DNA from: Pseudomonadota bacterium
GTDB lineage: Bacteria > Desulfobacterota > JADFVX01
Direction of reading: 5' to 3'
Length of the DNA stretch: 12,866 nt
NCBI GenBank assembly: GCA_015222755.1
Contig: JADFVX010000014.1
Coordinates: forward strand, 1-12,866
Positions within the stretch are counted from its first letter, which is position 1, and each line of letters starts with the position of its first letter. Shown piece after piece: positions 7,777 to 12,866 of the stretch. A model generated the notes under the pieces. It searched no databases. It had not been told where the DNA came from and saw nothing but the letters and a program-made list of their open reading frames with translations. A program made the position numbers and the translations under genes.

Positions 7777-8427
7777 TCAGTTACCCAGTTGAGCAGCGAC
7801 CTCTTCGGCGAGGTTACTTTCCTTCCTTTCAAGCCCTTCACCTACGTGGAACCTGGCAAAACGGCGTATGCTTATCTTTTCACCTATCTTGGCAACTGCC
7901 TCGCTTACAACCATCTCAATAGTCTTGTCAGGATCTTTAACGAAGGGCTGCTCCATAAGCGTTATCTCGGAGCAAAATTTATCTACCCTGCCCTGAACGA
8001 TCTTATCAACTATGTTTTCAGGCTTCCCCGTCTCAAGGGCCTGTGCACGGAACATCTCGCGCTCCTTTTCAATAAGTTCAGCCGATATCTCATCACGACG
8101 CACATTGAGCGGGTTTGCTGCGGCAATGTGCATTGCGATATCTTTAATAAGGTTCTGGAAATCTTCATTTTTTGCCACAAAGTCTGTCTCGCAGTTAACT
8201 TCAACGAGAACACCGATCTTGCCGCCTGCATGAAGATATGAGCCTACAAGCCCTTCCGTTGCAGTCCTGCCGGCCTTTTTAGAAGCAGCAGACAAGCCTT
8301 TTTGCCTGAGGAAGTCAACAGCTTTATCGATATCCCCTTCAGTCTCCTTAAGCGCCTTCTTGCAGTCCATGATACCTGCACCGGTTTTTTCTCTCAAATC
8401 TCTAACTGATGATGCACTGATCTCCAT
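7777..8427 (-). CDS. tsf: Elongation factor Ts (short form)
   Basis: Guanine-nucleotide exchange factor for EF-Tu. The N-terminal UBA-like domain is clear (VRDLREKTGAGIMDCKKAL, residues 8-26), and the core exchange motif TDFVAKN is at 81-87, with the Asp and Phe that insert into EF-Tu. At 216 residues it is shorter than E. coli EF-Ts (283) and resembles the short versions with one core subdomain trimmed, as known from Thermus. The start is very well supported: ATG 8425-8427 with GGAGG seven bases upstream. It follows rpsB by 21 bases, the near-universal rpsB-tsf pairing. Confidence 0.97.
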   Translation of the reverse strand: MEISASSVRDLREKTGAGIMDCKKALKETEGDIDKAVDFLRQKGLSAASKKAGRTATEGLVGSYLHAGGKIGVLVEVNCETDFVAKNEDFQNLIKDIAMHIAAANPLNVRRDEISAELIEKEREMFRAQALETGKPENIVDKIVQGRVDKFCSEITLMEQPFVKDPDKTIEMVVSEAVAKIGEKISIRRFARFHVGEGLERKESNLAEEVAAQLGN

Positions 8428-8448
8428 TAAAAAGCCTCCAAATAAATC

Positions 8449-9303
8449 TTACTCTGACGCCTCAATGGGCGCAGCTTCTTCTTTTTTAATAACAACTACT
8501 TCCGGCTTGCTCTTCTTTTCAGCAGCTTTCTCCGGTTTTGCAGCTTCTACTACCGGTGCCTCTTCAGCTACAGGTGCTTCCTCAGCTTTTTCATCGGAGG
8601 CTTTGATAAGCTCTTCCTCGTAAGTCCCTTTACCATCAATACAGGCATCAGCTACTTTTGTACAAAAAAGTTTGATGGCCCTGATAGCATCATCATTGCC
8701 GGGGATAATATAGTCGATAAGGTCAGGATCACAGTTAGTATCGACAATTGCGGCAATTGGGATGCCAAGTTTTTTAGCCTCTGTGACTGCAATAGACTCT
8801 TTTTTAGGATCAACAACAAAGAGCAGGCCCGGAAGTTTCTCCATATTCTTTATACCGCCAAGAACCCTATCCAGCTTTATTCTTTCCTTTTCAAGCTTTA
8901 CGGTCTCTTTCTTGACAAGGAGGTCAAAGGTACCGTCCTCTTTCATCTTCTCAATCTCATGAAGACGTTTAATACTCTTCTTTACCGTTGCAAAATTAGT
9001 CAGCATGCCGCCAAGCCAGCGGTGGTTGACGTAATGCATACCAGCCCTTTCCGCTTCATCCCTGATAGAGTCCGCGCCCTGTTTTTTTGTACCTACGAAA
9101 AGAACAGACTTGCCTGATGCGGCTTCATCCTTAATCTTATTCATTACATTGTTGAACATCTTTACAGTCTTCTGCAGGTCGATGATATATATACCGTTCC
9201 TCGCGCAAAAGATATAGGGCTTCATTTTGGGGTTCCAGCGGTTAGTCTGGTGGCCGAAGTGCACCCCTGTTTCCAAAAGTTCTTTCATTGTTACCGGTGT
9301 CAT
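8449..9303 (-). CDS. rpsB: 30S ribosomal protein S2 with acidic Ala/Pro/Glu C-terminal tail
   Basis: Small-subunit protein needed for S1 binding and initiation. Conserved blocks are MKELLETGVHFGHQTNRWNPKM (from residue 6), FVGTKKQ (69-75), NHRWLGGMLTNF (93-104), LPGLLFVVDP (157-166) and IPIAAIVDTNCDP (181-193), followed by DYIIPGNDDAIRAI. The frame extends 30 codons further upstream, but ATG 9301-9303 has a perfect AGGAGG (9311-9316) seven bases before it and gives the family N-terminus; the extension has no homologous look. Length is 284 against 241 in E. coli. The surplus is a low-complexity tail from about residue 233, rich in Ala, Glu, Pro, Val and Lys. It is the first gene of the main operon. 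Confidence 0.97.
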   Translation of the reverse strand: MTPVTMKELLETGVHFGHQTNRWNPKMKPYIFCARNGIYIIDLQKTVKMFNNVMNKIKDEAASGKSVLFVGTKKQGADSIRDEAERAGMHYVNHRWLGGMLTNFATVKKSIKRLHEIEKMKEDGTFDLLVKKETVKLEKERIKLDRVLGGIKNMEKLPGLLFVVDPKKESIAVTEAKKLGIPIAAIVDTNCDPDLIDYIIPGNDDAIRAIKLFCTKVADACIDGKGTYEEELIKASDEKAEEAPVAEEAPVVEAAKPEKAAEKKSKPEVVVIKKEEAAPIEASE

Positions 9304-9417
9304 GATCTTTCCTCCTGTTTTTGGTTTTTCCCTCCGCCCTGTTTTTACGCCAGATACGACCTTTAAAAAAAGGACCGCGCACCCGACTGGCAAGGCGTGT
9401 GTTTTATGTTACAAAAG
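9304..9417 (-). promoter_or_regulatory. rpsB 5' leader, possible autoregulatory RNA
   Basis: From the predicted start point the rpsB transcript has a leader of about 114 bases. It contains complementary pieces: GCCAG (in CTTGCCAGTC) can pair with CTGGC (in ATCTGGCGTA), and CCTTT can pair with AAAGG around a T run. In E. coli, S2 represses rpsB-tsf through its leader, so a similar control here is reasonable, but I cannot match a named leader family and the pairing is by eye only. Confidence 0.25.
9311..9316 (-). promoter_or_regulatory. RBS deciding the rpsB start
   Basis: Perfect AGGAGG on the minus strand, seven bases before ATG 9301-9303. It excludes the 30-codon longer frame that would begin near 9393. 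Confidence 0.85.
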
Positions 9418-9423
9418 CGCTTG

Positions 9424-9452
9424 AATATAGCATATAGAGGCCTGACTTGCAA
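9424..9452 (-). promoter_or_regulatory. Sigma70-type promoter of the rpsB operon
   Basis: On the minus strand a -35 box TTGCAA (9447-9452) and a -10 box TATATT (9424-9429) are separated by exactly 17 bases. The -10 matches 5 of 6 consensus bases and the -35 matches 4 of 6. It lies in the 199-base gap after argJ and is the only good promoter I see there. Confidence 0.65.
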
Positions 9453-9502
9453 GCCCTTTTAAGGACCGGATTATTTTTACAGATCGTATAAGAGTGAGAG
9501 AA

Positions 9503-10681
9503 TCAACTTCTATATTCGGCATTGATCCGAATGTAGTCATGGGTGAGATCACAAGTCCAGACAGTGGCATCACAGGCCCCTAGATTTATAGCGATAGTAA
9601 GCGTTATTTCTTTGGCCTTCATACACTTGGTGGCCATGGCTTCAGCCTCTTTACCAATGAAAAGTCCATTTTCAACAAGTGGAATATCATCAAAGGCTAT
9701 GCCCAGCCTTGACTCGTCAAGGATTATCCCGGCTCCTCCAACAGCAGCAGCTATTCTCCCCCAATTGGCATCTTCACCATAAAAAGCAGTTTTTACAAGA
9801 GGTGAGTTGGCCACCTTGCAGGCCGCTTTTTTTGCCTCTTCTGCCGTTTCTGCGCCTGTGACCCTTATCTCGATCAGCTTGGTTGCGCCTTCACCATCTC
9901 TTACTATCATCCTGGCAAGTTCGATCATCACCTCTTTCATGGTAGATAGAAGTGGTTCAAAAGCTGCTGTTCCTACCTTAACATCTACTCCGCTTTTACC
10001 GGAGGCAAGGGCAATAACGGTATCATTGGTGCTCATATCGCCATCAACGGTGATGCAGTTAAAACTGACATTGGTCGCCACCTCCAGCGTATGCTGAAGT
10101 GTATCTGCATCAATATTTGCATCTGTCATAACATATGCAAGCATAGTCGCCATATCAGGAGAGATCATGCCTGCACCCTTGGCCAGACCTGTGACTGTCA
10201 CCTCTTTCCCTTCTATCCTTACAGAGCGGCTGCATGTCTTTGAGAAAAGGTCAGTGGTCATAATGGCCTCTGCCGCATCGCTCAGGGCATCCTCGTCGAG
10301 GGCTTCAACCAAGGGACCAAGGCGGCCCAGCATTTTATCCATAGGTAGTTGCTCGCCAATTACACCTGTTGATGACACAAGCACCTCTTCTTCGGCAATG
10401 TCCAGCTTTTCGGCAAGGGCCTTAGCCGTTGCCAGCGCATTTTCATAGCCTTCCTCTCCGGTGCAGGCATTCGCATTACCACTGTTGATGATAATTGCAC
10501 GGGCCTTTCCGTCCTTCAGGCGCTCCCTGTCCAGAACAACAGGAGCCGCTTTAACAGCACAGGTAGTAAAAACCCCCGCAGCAACAAGTTCACTGTCTGA
10601 ACAAATCAGGGCAAGGTCCTTCTTTCCGTTTTTCTTGATACCCGCCGCTATTCCGGCGTATTTAAATCCTTTCGCTTCCAT
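9503..10681 (-). CDS. argJ: Glutamate N-acetyltransferase / amino-acid acetyltransferase (ArgJ)
   Basis: Ornithine acetyltransferase of arginine synthesis. It moves the acetyl group from N-acetylornithine back to glutamate (cyclic route) and in bifunctional members also uses acetyl-CoA. It is made as a precursor that cuts itself before a Thr nucleophile; the cleavage site ATML is at residues 178-181 within KGAGMISPDMATMLAYVMTDA-like sequence, giving Thr179. Also conserved are NSGNANACTG (66-75), SSTGVIGE (103-110) and GEDANWGRI near the C-terminus. Length is 392 residues, normal for the family. The frame extends to TTG 10694-10696, but AGGAG (10689-10693) lies seven bases before ATG 10679-10681, so the ATG is chosen. 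Mono- or bifunctionality cannot be told by eye. It appears to be its own unit; no clear terminator follows it before the rpsB promoter. Confidence 0.97.
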   Translation of the reverse strand: MEAKGFKYAGIAAGIKKNGKKDLALICSDSELVAAGVFTTCAVKAAPVVLDRERLKDGKARAIIINSGNANACTGEEGYENALATAKALAEKLDIAEEEVLVSSTGVIGEQLPMDKMLGRLGPLVEALDEDALSDAAEAIMTTDLFSKTCSRSVRIEGKEVTVTGLAKGAGMISPDMATMLAYVMTDANIDADTLQHTLEVATNVSFNCITVDGDMSTNDTVIALASGKSGVDVKVGTAAFEPLLSTMKEVMIELARMIVRDGEGATKLIEIRVTGAETAEEAKKAACKVANSPLVKTAFYGEDANWGRIAAAVGGAGIILDESRLGIAFDDIPLVENGLFIGKEAEAMATKCMKAKEITLTIAINLGACDATVWTCDLTHDYIRINAEYRS

Positions 10682-10688
10682 AGATAAA

Positions 10689-10693
10689 CTCCT
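10689..10693 (-). promoter_or_regulatory. RBS deciding the argJ start
   Basis: AGGAG on the minus strand, seven bases from ATG 10679-10681. It overlaps the end of the alternative TTG (10694-10696) region and so supports the shorter protein. Confidence 0.75.
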
Positions 10694-10710
10694 CAAATTA
10701 ACTCGCTGGA

Positions 10711-10719
10711 ATTATAGCA
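10711..10719 (-). promoter_or_regulatory. Extended -10 promoter of argJ
   Basis: The minus strand reads TGC-TATAAT: a perfect -10 hexamer (10711-10716) with the TGn extension. There is no good -35 at 16-18 bases (TTTCCT at best), which is typical of extended -10 promoters. The predicted transcript start near 10704 gives a leader of about 23 bases. I see no ARG-box-like operator with confidence. Confidence 0.6.
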
Positions 10720-10762
10720 AATAAATAGAAAAAGGAAAGGGCAAAGGCTTTTAGACGGGACA

Positions 10763-10820
10763 ACAGGATTGACTGGATTAAGAATTTGAATAAAAAACCT
10801 GAACATCCTGTTAATCCTGT
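10763..10820. repeat. Imperfect inverted repeat of the ACAGGATTAACAGGAT type
   Basis: The left arm ACAGGATTGACTGGAT (10763-10778) and the right arm ATCCTGTTAATCCTGT (10805-10820) are complementary at 14 of 16 positions, with 26 bases between. Sequences of this kind are, to my knowledge, scattered widely between genes in several bacterial groups. There is no T run placed as for a terminator on either strand. Confidence 0.6.
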
Positions 10821-10832
10821 CAAAAAAAATTA

Positions 10833-11068
10833 GGTATAAAGCTCCACTTTCTAAACGATAGTGAAGATTAGTGGAACTTATACCTGTGTAAAACTCTACT
10901 TTCTAAGCAAAGGTGAAGATTATGAGTTCAAAGTAAAAATGATTGGTTCAAGTTGTAAACTTGAACCAGCAGAAGATTAGGTGTAAAGCTCCACTTTCTT
11001 AACACATAGTGAAGATTAGTGGAACTTATACCTGTATAAAGCTCCACTTTCTAAACGATAGTGAAGAT
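10833..11068. repeat. Cluster of four palindromic repeat units in a nested duplication
   Basis: Four copies of a unit of about 34-38 bp, with core GCTCCACTTTCTAAAC then ATAGTGAAGAT, lie at about 10833-10870, 10885-10922, 10980-11018 and 11033-11068. Copies 1 and 4 are identical over 34 bp (10835-10868 and 11035-11068). Copies 1 and 3 are both followed by the inverse arm AGTGGAACTTATACCT; 30 bp around this are identical in both places (10858-10887 and 11006-11035). The arm pairs with TATAAAGCTCCACT, so each composite of about 54 bp can fold into a long imperfect hairpin. Copies 1-2 and 3-4 form a larger duplicated pair about 147 bp apart. Copy 2 is the most diverged. No coding frame is present. 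Confidence 0.85.
10944..10968. repeat. Perfect 10-bp stem-loop between the repeat pairs
   Basis: TGGTTCAAGT and ACTTGAACCA pair perfectly around the 5-base loop TGTAA. It lies exactly between the two duplicated repeat pairs. It lacks an adjacent T run on the plus strand, and on the minus strand only ATCATTTTT follows, so it is not a convincing terminator. Confidence 0.7.
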
Positions 11069-11238
11069 ATCACCTTGAAGCCAGGCATTTTTCCTTTTAA
11101 ATTGCCTCACTCAAAAATATGGCAGATTGAATTATGAAATACCTTTTGCTAAACTTCAAAAAGTTACAAAATTATTAAGCCAGTACATTTCAGGACTTTA
11201 CTTACAAGGCGATCACCTATATATATACAAGTCCAAAC
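11069..11238. other. Gene-free stretch upstream of the CheW-like gene
   Basis: AT-rich, with no open frame of note and no tRNA or riboswitch that I recognise. It holds a weak AGGCA / TGCCT inverted pair near 11083-11106 and the candidate promoter listed separately. With the repeats to its left it makes up the 557-base divergent gap between argJ and the plus-strand gene. Confidence 0.5.
11197..11225 (+). promoter_or_regulatory. Candidate promoter of the CheW-like gene
   Basis: TTTACT (11197-11202) and TATATA (11220-11225) are 17 bases apart, each matching 4 of 6 consensus positions. Transcription would begin near 11232, only about 7 bases before ATG 11239, which would fit the absence of a Shine-Dalgarno there. 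This is a weak by-eye call in AT-rich sequence; I saw no sigma28-type flagellar or chemotaxis promoter. Confidence 0.25.
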
Positions 11239-12866
11239 ATGACTCACTATGGCCCTAAAAATATGCTGACAAAAAAACCGAAGGAAGAAGACACTAAACG
11301 GAAGAGCTCCGGTGAGAAAAAGCTTTTTGCTTCGAAAAAAGACAGGGCCCTTCTAGTTACAAAGATGGGGGGGAGCAACTACGGCGTCTGGAAGGATGAC
11401 TTCAAGAGCATGCAGGAAGGCAGGCACATATCCACCTTACCCCTTACCCCTCCTCATTTTGCAGGCATAACCGACGTAGAGGGTCGAACCGTTTCTCTAT
11501 TTGATCTCGCTGTTTTAGTTGGGCTTCCTCCAATGCACTCATACGAAAAAAACAGCCTTTTCCTAATGTCCGACAGAAAGTTTCCCATTGCATTTGTAAC
11601 GGAAGAGGTCTGCGCGGAGCTTGATGTGCCTTCCGGAGATATCATGCCAATGCCTGCCTGCCTGCAGAGCCTGACAATTGATTCATGTGTTGTTAAAGGC
11701 GATGAGATTATCCCTGTTATCAATCTCTCCAGCCTCAGCAAGGAGCTTTCCAATCAGCGCTGGAAGCCGGTGGAGCAGACGCTGAAACCGTCTGATATCC
11801 CCGAAAAAAATGGATCAGGTATAGCGGCGAGACTCTTCTCCATTGGCAACGAGACATTTGCCGCTGCCGGCATTGATGCAAAAAAGGGCCTTATGGAAGT
11901 GAGCAGTATTTGTCCCCTTCCCTTCACGCCTGACTTCGTAATGGGCATCACGCTTCTCGACAGTACCGTAGTCACTGTAATAGATACCCTCTCCATACTT
12001 GGGCTAAAAGAGAGCGGCAATGAAATCAAGGTGCTTTTGTCTGAAATCAGGGGTGACAGCTTCGGTTTTGTCGTAGATTCGGACGAAGGGCCTGCAGGCG
12101 AGGCTATAAAGACCCTCTCCCTTCCTCCTATAGCCGAAAGGGAGTGGATAAAGGATGTCCTTGTAAAGGGTGGGAACCTAATACCGCTTATAAGGCTGCC
12201 CGAGCTCCTTTTCTCACAGCATGACGAGCTTGACAAAGAGGTACTTGAAAAGAAGTACGCTCTAGAGGACCTTGTCGAGACTGAATTCGGCAAGGCAACA
12301 ATAGATATATCCCAGATTAAACTTGCAGGGCACTTACATGCACTTCCAGGTATGGAAGTAAAGGACACCCTCCCCTACCGTCCCTGTAGAAGACTGCCCC
12401 ATCTTCCGTCCATTATTCAGGGCATTGTGGAGCATAACGGCAAGCTACTGCCACTGCTCGATATGGGAGCATGTTTCGGAGGGTATTCCAAGCCCACAGA
12501 CAAGTGGAAGATGATCCTTATGGAAAACGGGGATTTTTCAGCTCTTATCCTGACAGAATCTACCCCTAAAGAAAAAAGCCTGCCGCCCGATATTTGCTGG
12601 GCAATGCCTATAGCTATGGATCACAAGTTTATTTATGGATGTTATCCCGACAGTGAAAACAGGGATATAAGGCTACTCATAAATGTCTTTGAACTGGCAG
12701 TATTCTTCGACGAGAAAACGGTCAAGGATGTATTTGCCTTCACACTTGAGTCTGTTAAGCAGCTAGAAGCAGAGCAGATAGAGGATGAAAGATTAGAAGC
12801 AGAAAGATTAGAAGCAGAAAGATTAGAAGCAGAAAGATTAGAAGCAGAAAGGTTAGGAGCCGAGAA
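11239..12866 (+). CDS. Protein with three tandem CheW-like domains and a C-terminal EAERL repeat (3' partial)
   Basis: An open frame of at least 542 codons with no stop before the window edge. A Lys/Glu-rich N-terminus (residues 10-35, no signal peptide) leads into three modules I read as CheW-like: about 36-170, 196-326 and 351-490. Each carries the CheW subdomain core G-I, then small/Gly, hydrophobics, D, and G about six further on: GITDVEGRTVSLFDL (76-90), GITLLDSTVVTVIDT (236-250), GIVEHNGKLLPLLDM (395-409). Each of the first two ends with a second core, EIIPVINL (156-163) and NLIPLIRL (313-320), and the third with RLLINVFEL. The usual NLRG-type Arg is absent in domains 2 and 3. Residues 510-542 are EAERL pentads. 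CheW domains couple receptors to CheA, so a scaffold role in a chemosensory array is inferred. No CheA, CheY or receptor gene is in the window. ATG 11239 is the first start after TAA 11176; it has no Shine-Dalgarno, and Met9 (11263) is an alternative. Confidence 0.8.
   Translation, partial: MTHYGPKNMLTKKPKEEDTKRKSSGEKKLFASKKDRALLVTKMGGSNYGVWKDDFKSMQEGRHISTLPLTPPHFAGITDVEGRTVSLFDLAVLVGLPPMHSYEKNSLFLMSDRKFPIAFVTEEVCAELDVPSGDIMPMPACLQSLTIDSCVVKGDEIIPVINLSSLSKELSNQRWKPVEQTLKPSDIPEKNGSGIAARLFSIGNETFAAAGIDAKKGLMEVSSICPLPFTPDFVMGITLLDSTVVTVIDTLSILGLKESGNEIKVLLSEIRGDSFGFVVDSDEGPAGEAIKTLSLPPIAEREWIKDVLVKGGNLIPLIRLPELLFSQHDELDKEVLEKKYALEDLVETEFGKATIDISQIKLAGHLHALPGMEVKDTLPYRPCRRLPHLPSIIQGIVEHNGKLLPLLDMGACFGGYSKPTDKWKMILMENGDFSALILTESTPKEKSLPPDICWAMPIAMDHKFIYGCYPDSENRDIRLLINVFELAVFFDEKTVKDVFAFTLESVKQLEAEQIEDERLEAERLEAERLEAERLEAERLGAE
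12766..12866 (+). repeat. 15-bp in-frame tandem repeat encoding EAERL
   Basis: The unit GAAGCAGAAAGATTA is present in three identical copies (12796-12840), one copy with a single change (12841-12855), and diverged copies before (12766-12795: EAEQI, EDERL) and after (from 12856: GGAGCCGAG). Each unit keeps the reading frame. The array reaches the window edge, so its full length is unknown. Confidence 0.92.

Noticed and set aside
7789..8241. 150-codon plus-strand open frame inside tsf
   Set aside because: Antisense shadow of EF-Ts, which is unmistakable on the other strand.
9304..9393. N-terminal extension of S2 by 30 residues
   Set aside because: The perfect AGGAGG seven bases before ATG 9301-9303 and the family N-terminus place the start there; the extension covers the leader RNA.
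10944..10968. Intrinsic terminator
   Set aside because: The perfect stem has moderate GC and no adjacent T run on either strand, and no gene ends beside it.
10833..11068. CRISPR array
   Set aside because: Unit spacing is irregular (about 52, 95 and 53 bases), the intervals are themselves repeated, the units diverge from one another, and no cas gene is present.
11134..11178. Tiny open frame starting MKYLLLNF upstream of the CheW-like gene
   Set aside because: Only 14 codons, with no ribosome site and no sign of conservation that I can judge.
11454..12368. Two minus-strand open frames (11454-11753 and 11754-12368) opposite the CheW-like gene
   Set aside because: They are Ser/Thr-rich antisense shadows of the long plus-strand frame, which has clear domain content and the in-frame 15-bp repeat.

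Overview
The window is a compact bacterial chromosome segment of moderate GC. Most of it is a conserved housekeeping block read on the minus strand; the right end carries a long plus-strand gene that runs off the window. The order rpsB-tsf-pyrH-frr-uppS-cdsA-dxr-rseP is the classic Gram-negative translation and envelope operon. Together with a bacterial-type AspRS of the RRRDHGG type, the ArgJ (cyclic) arginine route and a multi-CheW signalling protein, it suggests a Gram-negative bacterium, perhaps deltaproteobacterial-like. The taxon is inference; no rRNA marker is present.

Layout from left to right: the 3' end of an unidentified plus-strand gene (1-195); a small HNH nuclease gene on the minus strand (209-502); an intrinsic terminator (526-552) that closes the main operon. 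The operon then reads leftward from a sigma70-like promoter near 9424-9452: rpsB, tsf, pyrH, frr, uppS, cdsA, dxr, rseP, aspS. Spacing is tight. uppS/cdsA, cdsA/dxr and dxr/rseP overlap, which suggests translational coupling. Upstream is argJ (9503-10681) with its own extended -10 promoter.

Between argJ and the divergent plus-strand gene lie about 557 bp without a gene. This stretch holds an ACAGGATT-type inverted repeat, four copies of a palindromic repeat of about 34-38 bp in a nested duplication (10833-11068), and a perfect 10-bp stem-loop.

The open frame 11239-12866 has at least 542 codons and no stop in the window. I read it as three successive degenerate CheW-like domains followed by a 15-bp tandem repeat encoding EAERL pentads. 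It is the least ordinary item here.

Functionally, the operon joins protein synthesis (S2, EF-Ts, RRF, AspRS), pyrimidine nucleotide supply (UMP kinase) and the envelope. Dxr feeds isoprenoid precursors to UppS for undecaprenyl phosphate, CdsA makes CDP-diacylglycerol, and RseP is an intramembrane stress protease. Several starts are best set by Shine-Dalgarno position and not by the longest frame: rpsB ATG at 9303, argJ ATG at 10681, aspS TTG at 2356.
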